The notes below the pieces were generated by a model that was not told where the DNA came from, made no database searches, and worked only from the letters and a program-made list of their open reading frames with translations. DNA of 64,000 nt from Bryobacterales bacterium (lineage in GTDB: Bacteria > Acidobacteriota > Terriglobia > Bryobacterales > Bryobacteraceae), in assembly GCA_947446025.1 (NCBI GenBank), contig CANFEY010000003.1, forward strand, positions 1 to 64,000. The letters are read 5' to 3'. The position numbers and the translations under genes were made by a program. Positions 51,444 through 60,262 of this stretch are shown one piece after another; within the stretch, counting starts at the first letter, position 1; each line of letters starts with the position of its first letter.

Positions 51444-52658
51444 ATGAAATCGGTCCGCTACACCAAGTACACCGGCGACGACTTCGGCATCAGTGCCGAA
51501 GACCTCATGCGCGCGCTGTCGGACTACTTCCTCAAGAGCGGATTCGACAATCCGTACATGCAGTTCAGCGAGTTCAACGAAAACACGCTGGAGGACCTGA
51601 AGCGGGCAATCGAGGAGGCGTTGCAGAGCGACGATTTCGGCGATCCCGAACGCGCACAGCAGATGCGCGAGGCGCTGGACAACATGAGCGAGGAGCAGCT
51701 GGACCAGATGCTGAATCGCATGGTTCAGAAGCTCGCGGATGAAGGCTACATCAATGCCGATCCGCAGTCCGGGGGCGTGGGCGAGGGGGACGGCAAGGTG
51801 GAGGTCAAGATCACCGACAAGAGCGTCGACTTCCTGGGTTTCAAGACGCTGAAGGATCTGCTGGGTTCGCTGGGCCGTGCTAGTTTCGGGGCGCACGACA
51901 CGCGGGATTTATCCACGGGCGTGGAGACCAGCGGTGCTGCGAAGAAATATGAGTTCGGCGACACACTCAACCTGGATGTCGCGGCGACGCTCTTTTCGGC
52001 GATGCAGCGCGAAGGTGTCACTCTGCCGCTGAACCTCGAATACGAAGACCTGCACGTACATCAGTCGGAGTATCAAAGCTCCTGCGCCACGGTGATCATG
52101 CTCGATTGCAGCCACAGCATGATTCTTTACGGCGAGGATCGCTTCACGCCGGCAAAGAAAGTCGCCCTGGCGCTTGCGCATCTGATCCGCACGCACTACC
52201 CGGGCGACACGCTGCGGGCGGTGCTTTTCCACGACTCCGCCGAGGAGGTCCGCATGGAAGAGCTGGCGCGCGCACAGGTGGGCCCGTATTACACCAACAC
52301 GCGCGAAGGTCTGATCCTAGCGCAGAAGCTGCTGGCCCGCGAACGCAAAGACATGAAGCAGATCGTGATGATCACCGACGGCAAGCCGAGCGCGCTCACC
52401 CTGGACGACGGGCGGATCTACAAGAACTCCATGTACGATCCGCTGGTGATCAGCCGCACGTTGGAAGAAGTTTCGCGATGCAAGCGGCAAGGCATCCTGA
52501 TCAACACCTTCATGCTCGCCACGGACTACATGCTTGTGCAGTTCGTGCAGAAGGTCACCGCGATCTGCCGGGGCAAAGCGTACTTCACGCGGCCCGAGCA
52601 GCTGGGGCAGTATCTGTTGATGGACTACATGAATCGCAAAACGCGTACGATTCATTGA
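51444..52658 (+). CDS. VWA-domain protein, partner of the MoxR-type ATPase
   Basis: The 404-residue protein has an acidic, helical N-terminal half (residues 1-130, with [20 protein letters not shown]) and a C-terminal von Willebrand factor A domain with a complete MIDAS motif: [16 protein letters not shown] (DxSxS), the Thr in [11 protein letters not shown], and [10 protein letters not shown]. No signal peptide or membrane helix, so it is cytoplasmic, like ViaA or CoxE. It presumably bridges the ATPase to a target. It is last in the operon and overlaps the convergent gene by 7 bases. Confidence 0.87.
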   Translation: MKSVRYTKYTGDDFGISAEDLMRALSDYFLKSGFDNPYMQFSEFNENTLEDLKRAIEEALQSDDFGDPERAQQMREALDNMSEEQLDQMLNRMVQKLADEGYINADPQSGGVGEGDGKVEVKITDKSVDFLGFKTLKDLLGSLGRASFGAHDTRDLSTGVETSGAAKKYEFGDTLNLDVAATLFSAMQREGVTLPLNLEYEDLHVHQSEYQSSCATVIMLDCSHSMILYGEDRFTPAKKVALALAHLIRTHYPGDTLRAVLFHDSAEEVRMEELARAQVGPYYTNTREGLILAQKLLARERKDMKQIVMITDGKPSALTLDDGRIYKNSMYDPLVISRTLEEVSRCKRQGILINTFMLATDYMLVQFVQKVTAICRGKAYFTRPEQLGQYLLMDYMNRKTRTIH

Positions 52659-53056
52659 CCCCGTGGCGGGGGAAAACGGCGGGCTTCGTGATCGGGTGAG
52701 GGATTCCGCACTTTGCTGGCACGCCCGCTTTCCTGCAACCACTTGTAGGCTTCCGCCCACGTGGGCAGGGCTGTGCCGTCCTGCACATAGTGCGCGGTGC
52801 AGGCTTCATCGCACATGTCCATCAGAGTGGGCATAGCTTTCCGATGCGCGCCAGCCAGCATGTAGGCGCGCATGGAAGCTTCGTCTTCCCAAGCGGACTT
52901 AGTCCAGAAGGCGAGCTTGGCGTCGTTGAACAACTCCACTCCCAAGCTCCCTGGAGCTTTCCGCGCTTGCGCGTTGGAGCGGATCGCGTGCCAGAAAAAC
53001 TTGGGCAGATACCATGCGGAGCGCAGGCGCAAACGCGTGAGCGAAATATACGGCAT
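52652..53056 (-). CDS. DUF3291-like (dimeric alpha-beta barrel) protein
   Basis: The 134-residue protein shows the pattern of a small alpha-beta-barrel family related to heme or quinol monooxygenases: VELFNDAKLAFWTKSAWEDE, then MRAYMLAGAHRKAMPTLMDM, then CTAHYVQDG. The DUF3291 label is from memory. No cofactor site is obvious. It has a TAGACT -10 6 bases before the ATG in the 9-base gap after the EF-G stop. Its last 7 bases overlap the convergent VWA gene. Confidence 0.75.
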   Translation of the reverse strand: MPYISLTRLRLRSAWYLPKFFWHAIRSNAQARKAPGSLGVELFNDAKLAFWTKSAWEDEASMRAYMLAGAHRKAMPTLMDMCDEACTAHYVQDGTALPTWAEAYKWLQESGRASKVRNPSPDHEARRFPPPRGQ

Positions 53057-53062
53057 GGAACC

Positions 53063-53068
53063 AGTCTA
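53063..53068 (-). promoter_or_regulatory. putative leaderless -10 element (TAGACT) for the DUF3291-like gene
   Basis: On the minus strand TAGACT ends 6 bases before ATG 53056 and overlaps the stop codon of the EF-G-like gene. No ribosome site is present. Confidence 0.42.
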
Positions 53069-55162
53069 ATCCTCTTCTTCGGATGCTCCATGGCCCGCCG
53101 CCTTGGCTGCGGCCACGATCTTTTCCGCTTCCGGGCCGGGCACGAAGTCGTAATGAGAAAACTCCATGTGGAAGCTGGCACGGCCCTGCGTCATCGAAGT
53201 GAGGTCGTTGCCGTAGCTCAGCATCTCTGACATCGGGACCACGGCCTTGATGATCTGCGTCGCGCCCTTGGTGTCCATGCCCGCAATGCGTCCGCGGCGG
53301 CCGTTCATGTCGCCCATGAGGTCGCCCGCGAACTCCACCGGGGCTTGCACCTCCACGTGCATCACGGGTTCCAGCAACGAAGGCTTAGCCACGGCCATCG
53401 CAGCCTTGAACGCCTTACGCGCAGCGAGTTTGAACGCCATTTCCGAGGAATCGACGTCGTGATAGGAGCCGTCGTAGACGATGACTTTGAAATCGACCAC
53501 GGGATATCCTGCGAGGAAGCCACGGACGCAGGTCTCCTGGATGCCCTTTTCGATGGCCGGGATGAAGTTCTTCGGAATCGAGCCGCCGAAGGTTTCGTTC
53601 TCAAACGCGAAGCCTTCGCCGCGCGGCAGAGGCTCCATGCGAATCCAGCAGTCTCCGAACTGTCCGTGCCCGCCGGTCTGCTTCTTATGCCGACCCTGCA
53701 CGTCGGCCTTTCCGCGGATGGTTTCGCGATACGGAATCTTGGGCGCGTGGAGTTCGACGTCCACGTGGTAGCGTTTCTTTAACCGGCTCACGACCACCTC
53801 GACGTGTTGCTGTCCATTGCCCGCAACCAAGAACTCGTGCGTCTGCGGATCGCGATAGAACCGCAACGATGGGTCTTCCTCTAAAATCTTGTGCAAAGCC
53901 TGACCCATGCGGTCTTCGTCATTGCGTGTCTTGGCAGAAATGGCGTAGGCGATGGATGGCTCGGGCAACTTCACGGCCGGAAACGCGATCGGCGAGGACT
54001 TATCGTCTAGCGTATCGCCCGTCAAGGTGTCCTTGAGCTTGGCCACGCCTCCGATATCGCCCGCGTGCAGATCGAGCACCGGATCAATCGTTTTGCCCGC
54101 GAACGCACCGATGTGCGAAAGCCGCTCGGCGGAACTATTGCGCACGTTGACCAAATTCGCGTCATTTTTCACCACGCCAGAAATGACCTTGAAGTAGGTC
54201 ACGCGTCCGGCGAAGGGGTCCGCCGCGGTCTTGAAGACGTAGAGAGAGACAGGGCTCTTGTCGCTGATGGCACGGTCGGCATCCTTGCCGTCGATGGCTC
54301 CGTGCCACGCTTCATGCTCGGCAGGGTTGGGGAAGTTGTCGACGATGAACGAAAGGATCTGGTCCGAGCCGACATTGTGCAGGCCCGAGGCGCACATCAC
54401 AGGGTAGATTCGCCGGTCGCGCACGGCGTCATGGAGACCTTCGAGGATATGCTCCACCGGCAGCGTGCCTTGCTCGAAGAATTCTTCCAGCAGAGCGTCG
54501 TTGCCTTCCGCGACCATCTCCACCAGCGTCTCATGCGCCTTTTGAGCTTCCTCCGTTAGCTCGGCTGGGATATCGCTCTCTTGTCCCTTGCCGTTGCCGT
54601 CGGAAGCGTACGTGTACGCCTTCATCCGCACCAAGTCCACCAACCCGCGGAAATCCTTTTCCGCGCCAATGGGCAGGTGGATCGGCAGTGCGGTGCGGCC
54701 AAACACCTCCTGCAAATTCGCCAGCGTGCGCTCAAAGCTTGCACGGTCTCGATCCAACTTGTCAATGACGATGGCGCGCGGCAGATGATACTCCTCCGCG
54801 AACTCCCACACTTTCTCGGTCTGCACTTCGACTCCCGCGACACCGTCCACCACGACGATCACGGATTCCACGGCGACCATCGCCGATTTGGTGTCGCCGA
54901 TAAACATGTTATAGCCGGGGGTGTCCAGCAGGTTGATCTTCTTCTTGTTCCATTCCGCCGCTGCAATCGCGGTGGAAATCGTAATCTTACGCGCGATCTC
55001 CTCTTCGTCAAAATCAGTAACTGTATTCCCCTCGTCGACTCTTGTCAGACGATTCGTTGCGCCCGTCGTAAATAGTAGTGCGGCGGCCAAAGACGTCTTA
55101 CCACAATGCCCATGGCCTGCCAGGGCAACGTTGCGAATGTCATTGGTTTCGTAGACTTTCAC
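53066..55162 (-). CDS. elongation factor G paralogue (EF-G-2 type)
   Basis: The 698-residue GTPase has EF-G domains I-V. The P-loop is GHGHCGKTS, switch II is DTPGYNMF, with Tyr in place of the catalytic His found in canonical DTPGHVDF, and NKxD is read as IDKLDRD, with the initial Asn replaced. Later domains show HKKQTGGHGQFGDCWIRMEP and DMNGRRGRIAGMDTKG. These changes are those of the EF-G-2 group, whose role in translation is not settled. It is a single gene with a GTG start and an AGGGAGG ribosome site. No str operon genes (rpsL, rpsG, tuf) are nearby, supporting a paralogue. Confidence 0.9.
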   Translation of the reverse strand: MKVYETNDIRNVALAGHGHCGKTSLAAALLFTTGATNRLTRVDEGNTVTDFDEEEIARKITISTAIAAAEWNKKKINLLDTPGYNMFIGDTKSAMVAVESVIVVVDGVAGVEVQTEKVWEFAEEYHLPRAIVIDKLDRDRASFERTLANLQEVFGRTALPIHLPIGAEKDFRGLVDLVRMKAYTYASDGNGKGQESDIPAELTEEAQKAHETLVEMVAEGNDALLEEFFEQGTLPVEHILEGLHDAVRDRRIYPVMCASGLHNVGSDQILSFIVDNFPNPAEHEAWHGAIDGKDADRAISDKSPVSLYVFKTAADPFAGRVTYFKVISGVVKNDANLVNVRNSSAERLSHIGAFAGKTIDPVLDLHAGDIGGVAKLKDTLTGDTLDDKSSPIAFPAVKLPEPSIAYAISAKTRNDEDRMGQALHKILEEDPSLRFYRDPQTHEFLVAGNGQQHVEVVVSRLKKRYHVDVELHAPKIPYRETIRGKADVQGRHKKQTGGHGQFGDCWIRMEPLPRGEGFAFENETFGGSIPKNFIPAIEKGIQETCVRGFLAGYPVVDFKVIVYDGSYHDVDSSEMAFKLAARKAFKAAMAVAKPSLLEPVMHVEVQAPVEFAGDLMGDMNGRRGRIAGMDTKGATQIIKAVVPMSEMLSYGNDLTSMTQGRASFHMEFSHYDFVPGPEAEKIVAAAKAAGHGASEEED

Positions 55163-55199
55163 TGACTGAACCCTCCCTAGGAACGAAATTGCACCTGGG

Positions 55200-55228
55200 A
55201 TAGTAGCACCTGTTTCGGGCGTTGGGAA
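55200..55228 (-). promoter_or_regulatory. possible promoter of the EF-G-2 gene
   Basis: On the minus strand TTCCCA (55228-55223) and TACTAT (55205-55200) are 17 bases apart, about 40 bases before the GTG start. The -35 is weak. Confidence 0.35.
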
Positions 55229-55230
55229 GG

Positions 55231-55250
55231 CGGGTGTCAGCGGGTGTCAG
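55231..55250. repeat. 10-bp perfect tandem repeat at a gene end
   Basis: CGGGTGTCAG occurs twice in a row, overlapping the stop codon of the membrane protein gene (55247-55249). It looks like a small slippage duplication outside coding function; no regulatory role is visible. Confidence 0.8.
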
Positions 55251-55702
55251 CCGGGGTATCGGCGCAGCTTGACGGTGTAATAGATCAAGGGCAGCGGCAC
55301 GGCCAGCGTGAAGGCGGTGAGGAACCATCCACTCAAGCCCGCACCGCGCCGTAAGCCGACGTTGATCAGCGCCCAAACCAGGTATACGGCGAAGACCGAA
55401 AGCACAGCCTTCATCACGATCAGCATGCTGAAGAGCATCTGGCGGAGCTGAGGTGAGCGGCGCTCCAGTTCGGGCGGGATGTCGATCAATCCCTTGCCGC
55501 GCGCTCCCAGCGTGAGTCCAAGGTAGGTGACGGTGTCGATCAAGGTCACGATCCACAGCGTTGTTTTGGCCGGTAATAGACGGACGACTCTGGGGTCGGG
55601 AATGCGGGCCCAATAGTAGCCCGTGAGTGCAAGCGCGGTTAGGAGCGCGGCCAGGGCCACGGATTCCAACAACCAATCCACCCTTGACCGCGTGACCGGC
55701 AT
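55247..55702 (-). CDS. small integral membrane protein of unknown function
   Basis: The 151-residue protein has four hydrophobic helices (WLLESVALAALLTALALTGYYW, TTLWIVTLIDTVTYLGLTLGA, MLIVMKAVLSVFAVYLVWALI, GWFLTAFTLAVPLPLIYYTV). I do not recognise the family. A start at ATG 55702 is favoured because a TATACT on the minus strand ends 8 bases upstream; ATG 55726 would overlap the divergent gene start. It is probably a single gene. Confidence 0.65.
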   Translation of the reverse strand: MPVTRSRVDWLLESVALAALLTALALTGYYWARIPDPRVVRLLPAKTTLWIVTLIDTVTYLGLTLGARGKGLIDIPPELERRSPQLRQMLFSMLIVMKAVLSVFAVYLVWALINVGLRRGAGLSGWFLTAFTLAVPLPLIYYTVKLRRYPG

Positions 55703-55711
55703 GACTGTCCA

Positions 55712-55720
55712 GTATAATAC
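55712..55720. promoter_or_regulatory. palindromic bidirectional -10 element (GTATAATAC)
   Basis: GTATAATAC is a perfect palindrome about its central base. On the plus strand TATAAT (55713-55718) ends 6 bases before ATG 55725. On the minus strand TATTAT (55719-55714), or the overlapping TATACT, precedes ATG 55702 by 8-11 bases. One element could drive both divergent genes with almost no leader. Confidence 0.55.
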
Positions 55721-55724
55721 GGCC

Positions 55725-56738
55725 ATGGCAGCCCATACTCCCGCCGGACAACCCGACCCTGGTATTCTTCTGCGCGCACTTTCCGCTTACCAGCTTCCGA
55801 TGGCGCTGAAGGGAGCGATTGAACTGGAGATATTCACGCACATCGCGGCGGGAGCGGTGACGCCCGCACAGATCGCGCCGTTGTGCGCAGCGTCCGAGAA
55901 GGGCGTGCGTGTATTGTGCGACTACTTGACGGTCAACGGCTTTCTCACCAAGCACGACGGGCACTACGGGCTTGCGCCGGAGACCGGGATCTTTCTGGAC
56001 AAGAAGTCGCCTGCCTACATGGGATCGGTTGCGGGCTTTCTGGCGCATGACATGATGCGGAAGAATTTCAGTGACGTAGCCGCGCTGGTGCGCAACGGGG
56101 GCGCGGTGTTCCACGAGATGCTGGGACCGGACGATCCGATCTGGGTGGAGTTCGCGCGGTCCATGGCCCCCATGATGGGGGTCCCGGCGAGGATTCTGGC
56201 GACGCAGGTGGCCGGAACGGGTCCGAAGAAAGTACTCGACATTGCGGCGGGGCATGGACTATTTGGGATCTTTGTGGCGCGGCAGAATACGGCGGCCGAA
56301 GTGACGGCCGTGGATTGGGGGAACGTGTTGGAGGTGGCGCGGGAGAATGCCGCGAAGATGGGTGTAGCGGAGCGCTTCCATGCGCTGGCCGGAAGCGCGT
56401 TTGATGTGGACCTTGGCTCCGGCTATGACTTGGTGCTGTTGCCGAACTTCCTGCATCACTTCGAAGAAGCCACGTGCGTAGCATTGCTCAAGCGGCTGCG
56501 GGCGGCGATGAAGCCATCCGGAATTTTGGCCACCGTGGAGTTCGTGCCGAATGACGACCGCGTGTCACCTCCGCACGCCGCGGCGTTCTCGATGATGATG
56601 CTGGGCGGCACCGAGGCGGGTGACGCCTATACATTTAAGGAATTAGAGCGCATGGTCCATGCGGCGGGATTTGGCGCTACTGAGCTGCACAGTTTGGCTC
56701 CGGCGCCCCAGTCGCTGCTGGTGACGAAATACGTCTAG
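55725..56738 (+). CDS. O-methyltransferase of the plant/HIOMT-like family
   Basis: The 337-residue protein has an N-terminal helical dimerisation domain (LLRALSAYQLPMALKGAIELEIF, residues about 15-100) and a C-terminal SAM-binding domain with motif I KVLDIAAGHGLFGIFVA, acidic loop AVDWGNVLEVA, and LLPNFLHHFEEATCVALLKRL. Relatives methylate hydroxyl groups of phenolics, polyketides or indoles. The substrate is unknown and no biosynthetic genes are adjacent. The start is ATG 55725 with a TATAAT 6 bases upstream. Its stop overlaps the convergent MFS gene by 4 bases. Confidence 0.87.
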   Translation: MAAHTPAGQPDPGILLRALSAYQLPMALKGAIELEIFTHIAAGAVTPAQIAPLCAASEKGVRVLCDYLTVNGFLTKHDGHYGLAPETGIFLDKKSPAYMGSVAGFLAHDMMRKNFSDVAALVRNGGAVFHEMLGPDDPIWVEFARSMAPMMGVPARILATQVAGTGPKKVLDIAAGHGLFGIFVARQNTAAEVTAVDWGNVLEVARENAAKMGVAERFHALAGSAFDVDLGSGYDLVLLPNFLHHFEEATCVALLKRLRAAMKPSGILATVEFVPNDDRVSPPHAAAFSMMMLGGTEAGDAYTFKELERMVHAAGFGATELHSLAPAPQSLLVTKYV

Positions 56739-57967
56739 TATCCCGGCACCACTTTTTGCTCGGCATCCACCAGCAATCCGACGAGTGTCCCTGCGGTCAT
56801 GCAGAAGATCATCGGGATAAAGGGCACCTCATAGCTGCCGAAGTGGTTCACCAGGTAGCCGTAAATTACGGACGAAAGAAACGCACAACCGTAAGCGGAG
56901 GTGTTCATCGCCCCGGTGACAGCGCCGGCGAACTTGCCGCCGATATCGAGGCAGATGCCCATCAACGCGGGTTGTCCCAAGGTGATGCCGCCATAGGCGA
57001 GAGACAGCGCAGCCAGCGCCGCGAATTTTTCGTCGAGCTGGGTGGCTACAGTGAGCGCCACCGCCGACCCGCCATAGCCGGCCAGCAACATCGCCCTGCG
57101 GCCCCGCCGCAATCCGTACTTGCGGACCAAGCGATCACCCGTGAAGCCGCCCGCCACGTTGGCCACGGCTCCCACAATGAACGGGAGCGAGGCGAACAGC
57201 AAGCCTGTCTCCGTGAACCCGCGCGACTTAACCAGATACGTCCCCAGCCAGGACTGGAAGAAGGACATCGAGTAGCCGACGCAACCGGCCATGGCGACCA
57301 CGGCCCACAGATTGCGGCTGCGCACGGCAATGGACCACGGCAGCGCTTCGTGTGCGCCGGAAGTGGCAGCCACCAACGCGAGTTCCTCAGCGTTGGCTCC
57401 CGGCACCTCCGCCGGTGAATCGCGGAACCACACGTACCAAGCCGCGGACCACACTACGCCCGCGAATCCGAAGATCAGGAACGAGGCCCGCCATCCATAG
57501 GCAGCCTGAATCGGGACAACCAGCAACGGTGCCAGGGCACCGCCGATCTGCGCACACATCAGCACAATTCCCCACGCGGTGGCGCGCTCGCGCAGCGGAA
57601 ACCAGCGTGCGATGGTGACGCCCATGTTCGGTGCCGCGCCCGCCTCGCCGACGCCGAATCCGAAGCGCACTGCGACCAGCAGAAGGTAGCTGGATACTGC
57701 TCCGGTCAATGACGTGAAAACGGACCACCACAGGACGATCCGCGTGAGCACGCGGCGCGGGCCGATGCGGTCGCCTAAACTGCCACTGGGGATTTCAAAC
57801 ACGGCGTAGGACAGCGTGAACACGCCCGTGACCCAGCCCCACTGTTCGGGGCCCAAGCCGAGTGCTTCCTGCATGCGCGGTCCGGCAATGGAAATGCAGA
57901 CGCGGTCCAGGTACATGATGACGGAGAGGATGGAGAGAAACCCCAGCACTCGGTGGCGATGGTGCAT
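56735..57967 (-). CDS. MFS transporter, anion:cation symporter (ACS)-like
   Basis: The 410-residue protein has 12 predicted helices and MFS motifs: FLSILSVIMYLDRVCISIAGP at the start, the loop 2-3 motif GSLGDRIGPRRVLT, and GVGEAGAAPNMGVTIARWFPLRERA. These match ACS family carriers that import organic acids such as hexuronates, galactonate or phthalate. The substrate is unknown, though sugar-acid enzymes (KDG kinase, KDPG aldolase) lie about 4 kb downstream in the map on the same strand. It follows the GNAT gene by 6 bases and may be co-transcribed with it. Confidence 0.87.
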   Translation of the reverse strand: MHHRHRVLGFLSILSVIMYLDRVCISIAGPRMQEALGLGPEQWGWVTGVFTLSYAVFEIPSGSLGDRIGPRRVLTRIVLWWSVFTSLTGAVSSYLLLVAVRFGFGVGEAGAAPNMGVTIARWFPLRERATAWGIVLMCAQIGGALAPLLVVPIQAAYGWRASFLIFGFAGVVWSAAWYVWFRDSPAEVPGANAEELALVAATSGAHEALPWSIAVRSRNLWAVVAMAGCVGYSMSFFQSWLGTYLVKSRGFTETGLLFASLPFIVGAVANVAGGFTGDRLVRKYGLRRGRRAMLLAGYGGSAVALTVATQLDEKFAALAALSLAYGGITLGQPALMGICLDIGGKFAGAVTGAMNTSAYGCAFLSSVIYGYLVNHFGSYEVPFIPMIFCMTAGTLVGLLVDAEQKVVPGY

Positions 57968-57973
57968 GGGTGT

Positions 57974-58456
57974 TTATTGTCGCACAAGGAGGTTAAGTTC
58001 AAGGTAGACGACGCTGGCCAGAGGATTGGCGTAATGGGGCGCGGCGTCCTTGAAACCCAAGGAGCGATACAGGTGCTCCGCAGTCTGCATGGAGTCGAGC
58101 GTGTCCAGAACCATCCTGCGGTATCCAAGCGAACGCGCGCGCTCCGCAATCGCAGTGGCGAGTGCCCGGCCAAGCGCTTTGCCTCGCGCACGGGGCCGGA
58201 CATACAGGCGCTTCATCTCGCAAGTAGCATCCTTAATCGACCCGAGTGCGACGCAGCCAGCGGGACCCAGATCGTCCATCGCCAGCAGCAGACAGCCGCG
58301 CGGGGCGGCGTACATCGCCGCCATCTGCTCAAGTTCCGCGGCGAAGTTTTGGAAACAAAGGTCGACGCCCAGCGTCTCCGCGTATTCCTCGAACAGCTGC
58401 CGGCCCACGGCGAAATCTTCGGCGGAAGCGGCTTCAACGACTGCGGCGGCGGACAT
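57974..58456 (-). CDS. GNAT-family N-acetyltransferase
   Basis: The 160-residue protein has the GNAT acetyl-CoA motif in MKRLYVRPRARGKALGRALAT (R-x-x-G-x-G/A variant), plus the C-terminal MQTAEHLYRSLGFKD typical of the fold. Substrate unknown. The ATG at 58456 lies 23 bases inside the end of the pseudouridine synthase gene, and the MFS gene begins 6 bases after its stop. A TAAAAT 8 bases before the start could be a leaderless promoter. Confidence 0.82.
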   Translation of the reverse strand: MSAAAVVEAASAEDFAVGRQLFEEYAETLGVDLCFQNFAAELEQMAAMYAAPRGCLLLAMDDLGPAGCVALGSIKDATCEMKRLYVRPRARGKALGRALATAIAERARSLGYRRMVLDTLDSMQTAEHLYRSLGFKDAAPHYANPLASVVYLELNLLVRQ

Positions 58457-59066
58457 CTCTTTTCATTTTAGGCACGCGGGCCAATGAACTCAGGGGCGTG
58501 ATGTAAGCAGCCTCCTCCGGCGTGAGCTCGCGCGATTCTCCGGGAGCAAGCGTCCCCAGCTTGAGCTGACCGATGGCCGCGCGAATCAGGCGCAACGTGG
58601 GGAAGCCAACGGCGGCGGTCATACGGCGGACCTGGCGGTTGCGGCCTTCCGTGAGCACGATCTCGATCCAGGCGGTAGGGATCGCGGCACGGTAGCGGAT
58701 CGGCGGGTCGCGCGGCGGCAGCGCGGGTTCCGTGTCCAGTAGCCGGACGCTTGCGTGGCGGGTTTTGAAGTCCTCCCACACTTGAACTCCGGTGCGCAGA
58801 TGTTCCAGCGCCGCTTCGGTGGGGAGACCTTCCACTTGCGCCCAATAGGTCTTCGGGTGGTCGTAGCGCGGATCGCTGAGGCGATGCTGCAGCCAGCCGT
58901 CGCTGGTGAGCAGGACCAAGCCCTCGCTGTCGCGGTCGAGGCGGCCAACGGGGTAGACGTCCAGGACGCTTACGAAATCGGCCAGCGTGTTGCGGCCGCC
59001 CTTCGCGTCACTGAACTGGCAGATGACGTCGTAGGGCTTGTTCAGCAGGATGTGCCGATGGGTCAT
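58434..59066 (-). CDS. rRNA large-subunit pseudouridine synthase, RluE-like
   Basis: The 210-residue protein is a RsuA/RluB/E/F-type pseudouridine synthase without the N-terminal S4 domain: ILLNKPYDVICQFSDAKG, the catalytic motif YPVGRLDRDSEGLVLLTSDG (Asp in GRLDRD), YWAQVEG, and EGRNRQVRRMTAAVGFPTLRLIR. Length and lack of S4 fit RluE, which modifies U2457 of 23S rRNA. The ATG at 59066 overlaps the previous stop (ATGA), making this the last gene of the operon that begins with the KDPG aldolase. Confidence 0.88.
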   Translation of the reverse strand: MTHRHILLNKPYDVICQFSDAKGGRNTLADFVSVLDVYPVGRLDRDSEGLVLLTSDGWLQHRLSDPRYDHPKTYWAQVEGLPTEAALEHLRTGVQVWEDFKTRHASVRLLDTEPALPPRDPPIRYRAAIPTAWIEIVLTEGRNRQVRRMTAAVGFPTLRLIRAAIGQLKLGTLAPGESRELTPEEAAYITPLSSLARVPKMKRDVRRRSR

Positions 59067-60262
59067 TTTTGAATGATGACGCGGGGTCCGTTGAAGTCGA
59101 GCACGCGGCCTGCGGGCAGCTGGGCGGAAACGTAGGAGGATGTGCCGGTGACGACATAGCCTGACGGGCCCGCGCAGTGGTGTTGCGCGAGCGATGGGTG
59201 GAAGAATTCGTAGACCGGCGTGCTGTCGCCTTGGAATTGCACGCAGGCACCGGAGACTACTTCGCGCTGAATGGCATCGGCGGCGGCCTGCCAATTCTCA
59301 CGGGGCTTGCGGAACCACTGGATGTCTTCGTAGATCGACGCCGAGAGAAAGGCGGCTAGCAGCAGCCATGCAGCTTTTCCTCTGCCGGGGCCGGTGGTCC
59401 CGCTGACGAACAGCAGCGCGAGCGCGGGCAGGATGAAGATGAGTTGCCGCGTGGCAAAGAAATAGTGGAGTACACCGTTGGCTGCGAAGACTGCGGCCAC
59501 GGGAACCGCGATGCTGAGCAGCCAGAAGCGGCGGGGAACGGAAAGCACTATGCCCGCTGCCAGAATCGCGGTCCCCGTGTAGCCGCTGCCGGAGATTTCA
59601 TGCAGAAAGGCCAGCGCGCTCTTCGGATCGAACGTGGCGAGCTGCTGCACCGAATTTACAGGGGCCCAGGCGGCTCTGAAGTGCGCATACCAGGGGAGCA
59701 ACACCAACGCACTGATTCCCGCGGCTACAAGGGGGAGCCGTCCATAGAGCAGGTGCACGCCGGTGACGAATAGAGCGTAAGGCTGCGCCAAAGCGGCGAG
59801 CACGGTCAACGCAATGTAGAGCCACTTGCGATGCGGGCGCTCCGGCAAGGAGAGAAACACTTCGGTGCTCCACACCGAGAGCGCGAGCGCTAACGCGTAG
59901 GGCCGCGCCTCCATCGCGTAGCGCAATTGCAGCGGCCACAGCGCGAAGACCACCACGGCCAGAATCGGCGTCCGCAGACCTAGACGTTTCGCCAGTGAGT
60001 AAATGGCCGGACATGCCGCGATGCTGGCCAGTGCCGAAGGGAGGCGGGCGGCAAAAACCGAAGGGCCGAATAGTTGCATGCTCCAACGCGGCGCGAGGAA
60101 CGCCAGGGGCGTACCGCCGGGCGCGGTCCCGACATAGGCCAGCAGTGTTTCGAGATCCGGCTTGACGGCGCCGATCAGCGTAAGGATTTCGTCCAACCAC
60201 AAGGACAGCACCGGGCTGAGGAGGAGTAGCGCGGCGGCGTAGAGGGCGAGGAACAGTCTCAT
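59063..60262 (-). CDS. polytopic glycosyltransferase-like membrane protein (GT39 type), copy 2
   Basis: The 399-residue protein has about nine helices. The first outer loop LSLWLDEILTLIGAV has the Asp-Glu pair of ArnT/PMT-type lipid-linked glycosyltransferases. Further motifs are RLPSALASIAACPAIYSLAKRLG, RYAMEARPYALALALS and HYFFATRQLIFILPALALL. It is a clear paralogue of the gene just upstream, sharing most motifs. Acceptor unknown. It overlaps both neighbours by ATGA. Confidence 0.8.
   Translation of the reverse strand: MRLFLALYAAALLLLSPVLSLWLDEILTLIGAVKPDLETLLAYVGTAPGGTPLAFLAPRWSMQLFGPSVFAARLPSALASIAACPAIYSLAKRLGLRTPILAVVVFALWPLQLRYAMEARPYALALALSVWSTEVFLSLPERPHRKWLYIALTVLAALAQPYALFVTGVHLLYGRLPLVAAGISALVLLPWYAHFRAAWAPVNSVQQLATFDPKSALAFLHEISGSGYTGTAILAAGIVLSVPRRFWLLSIAVPVAAVFAANGVLHYFFATRQLIFILPALALLFVSGTTGPGRGKAAWLLLAAFLSASIYEDIQWFRKPRENWQAAADAIQREVVSGACVQFQGDSTPVYEFFHPSLAQHHCAGPSGYVVTGTSSYVSAQLPAGRVLDFNGPRVIIQK

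Noticed and set aside
49967-52658. MoxR-type ATPase and VWA genes as a magnesium chelatase for bacteriochlorophyll
   Set aside because: There is no chlH-like gene or other pigment gene nearby, and the VWA protein lacks the ChlD ATPase-like half.
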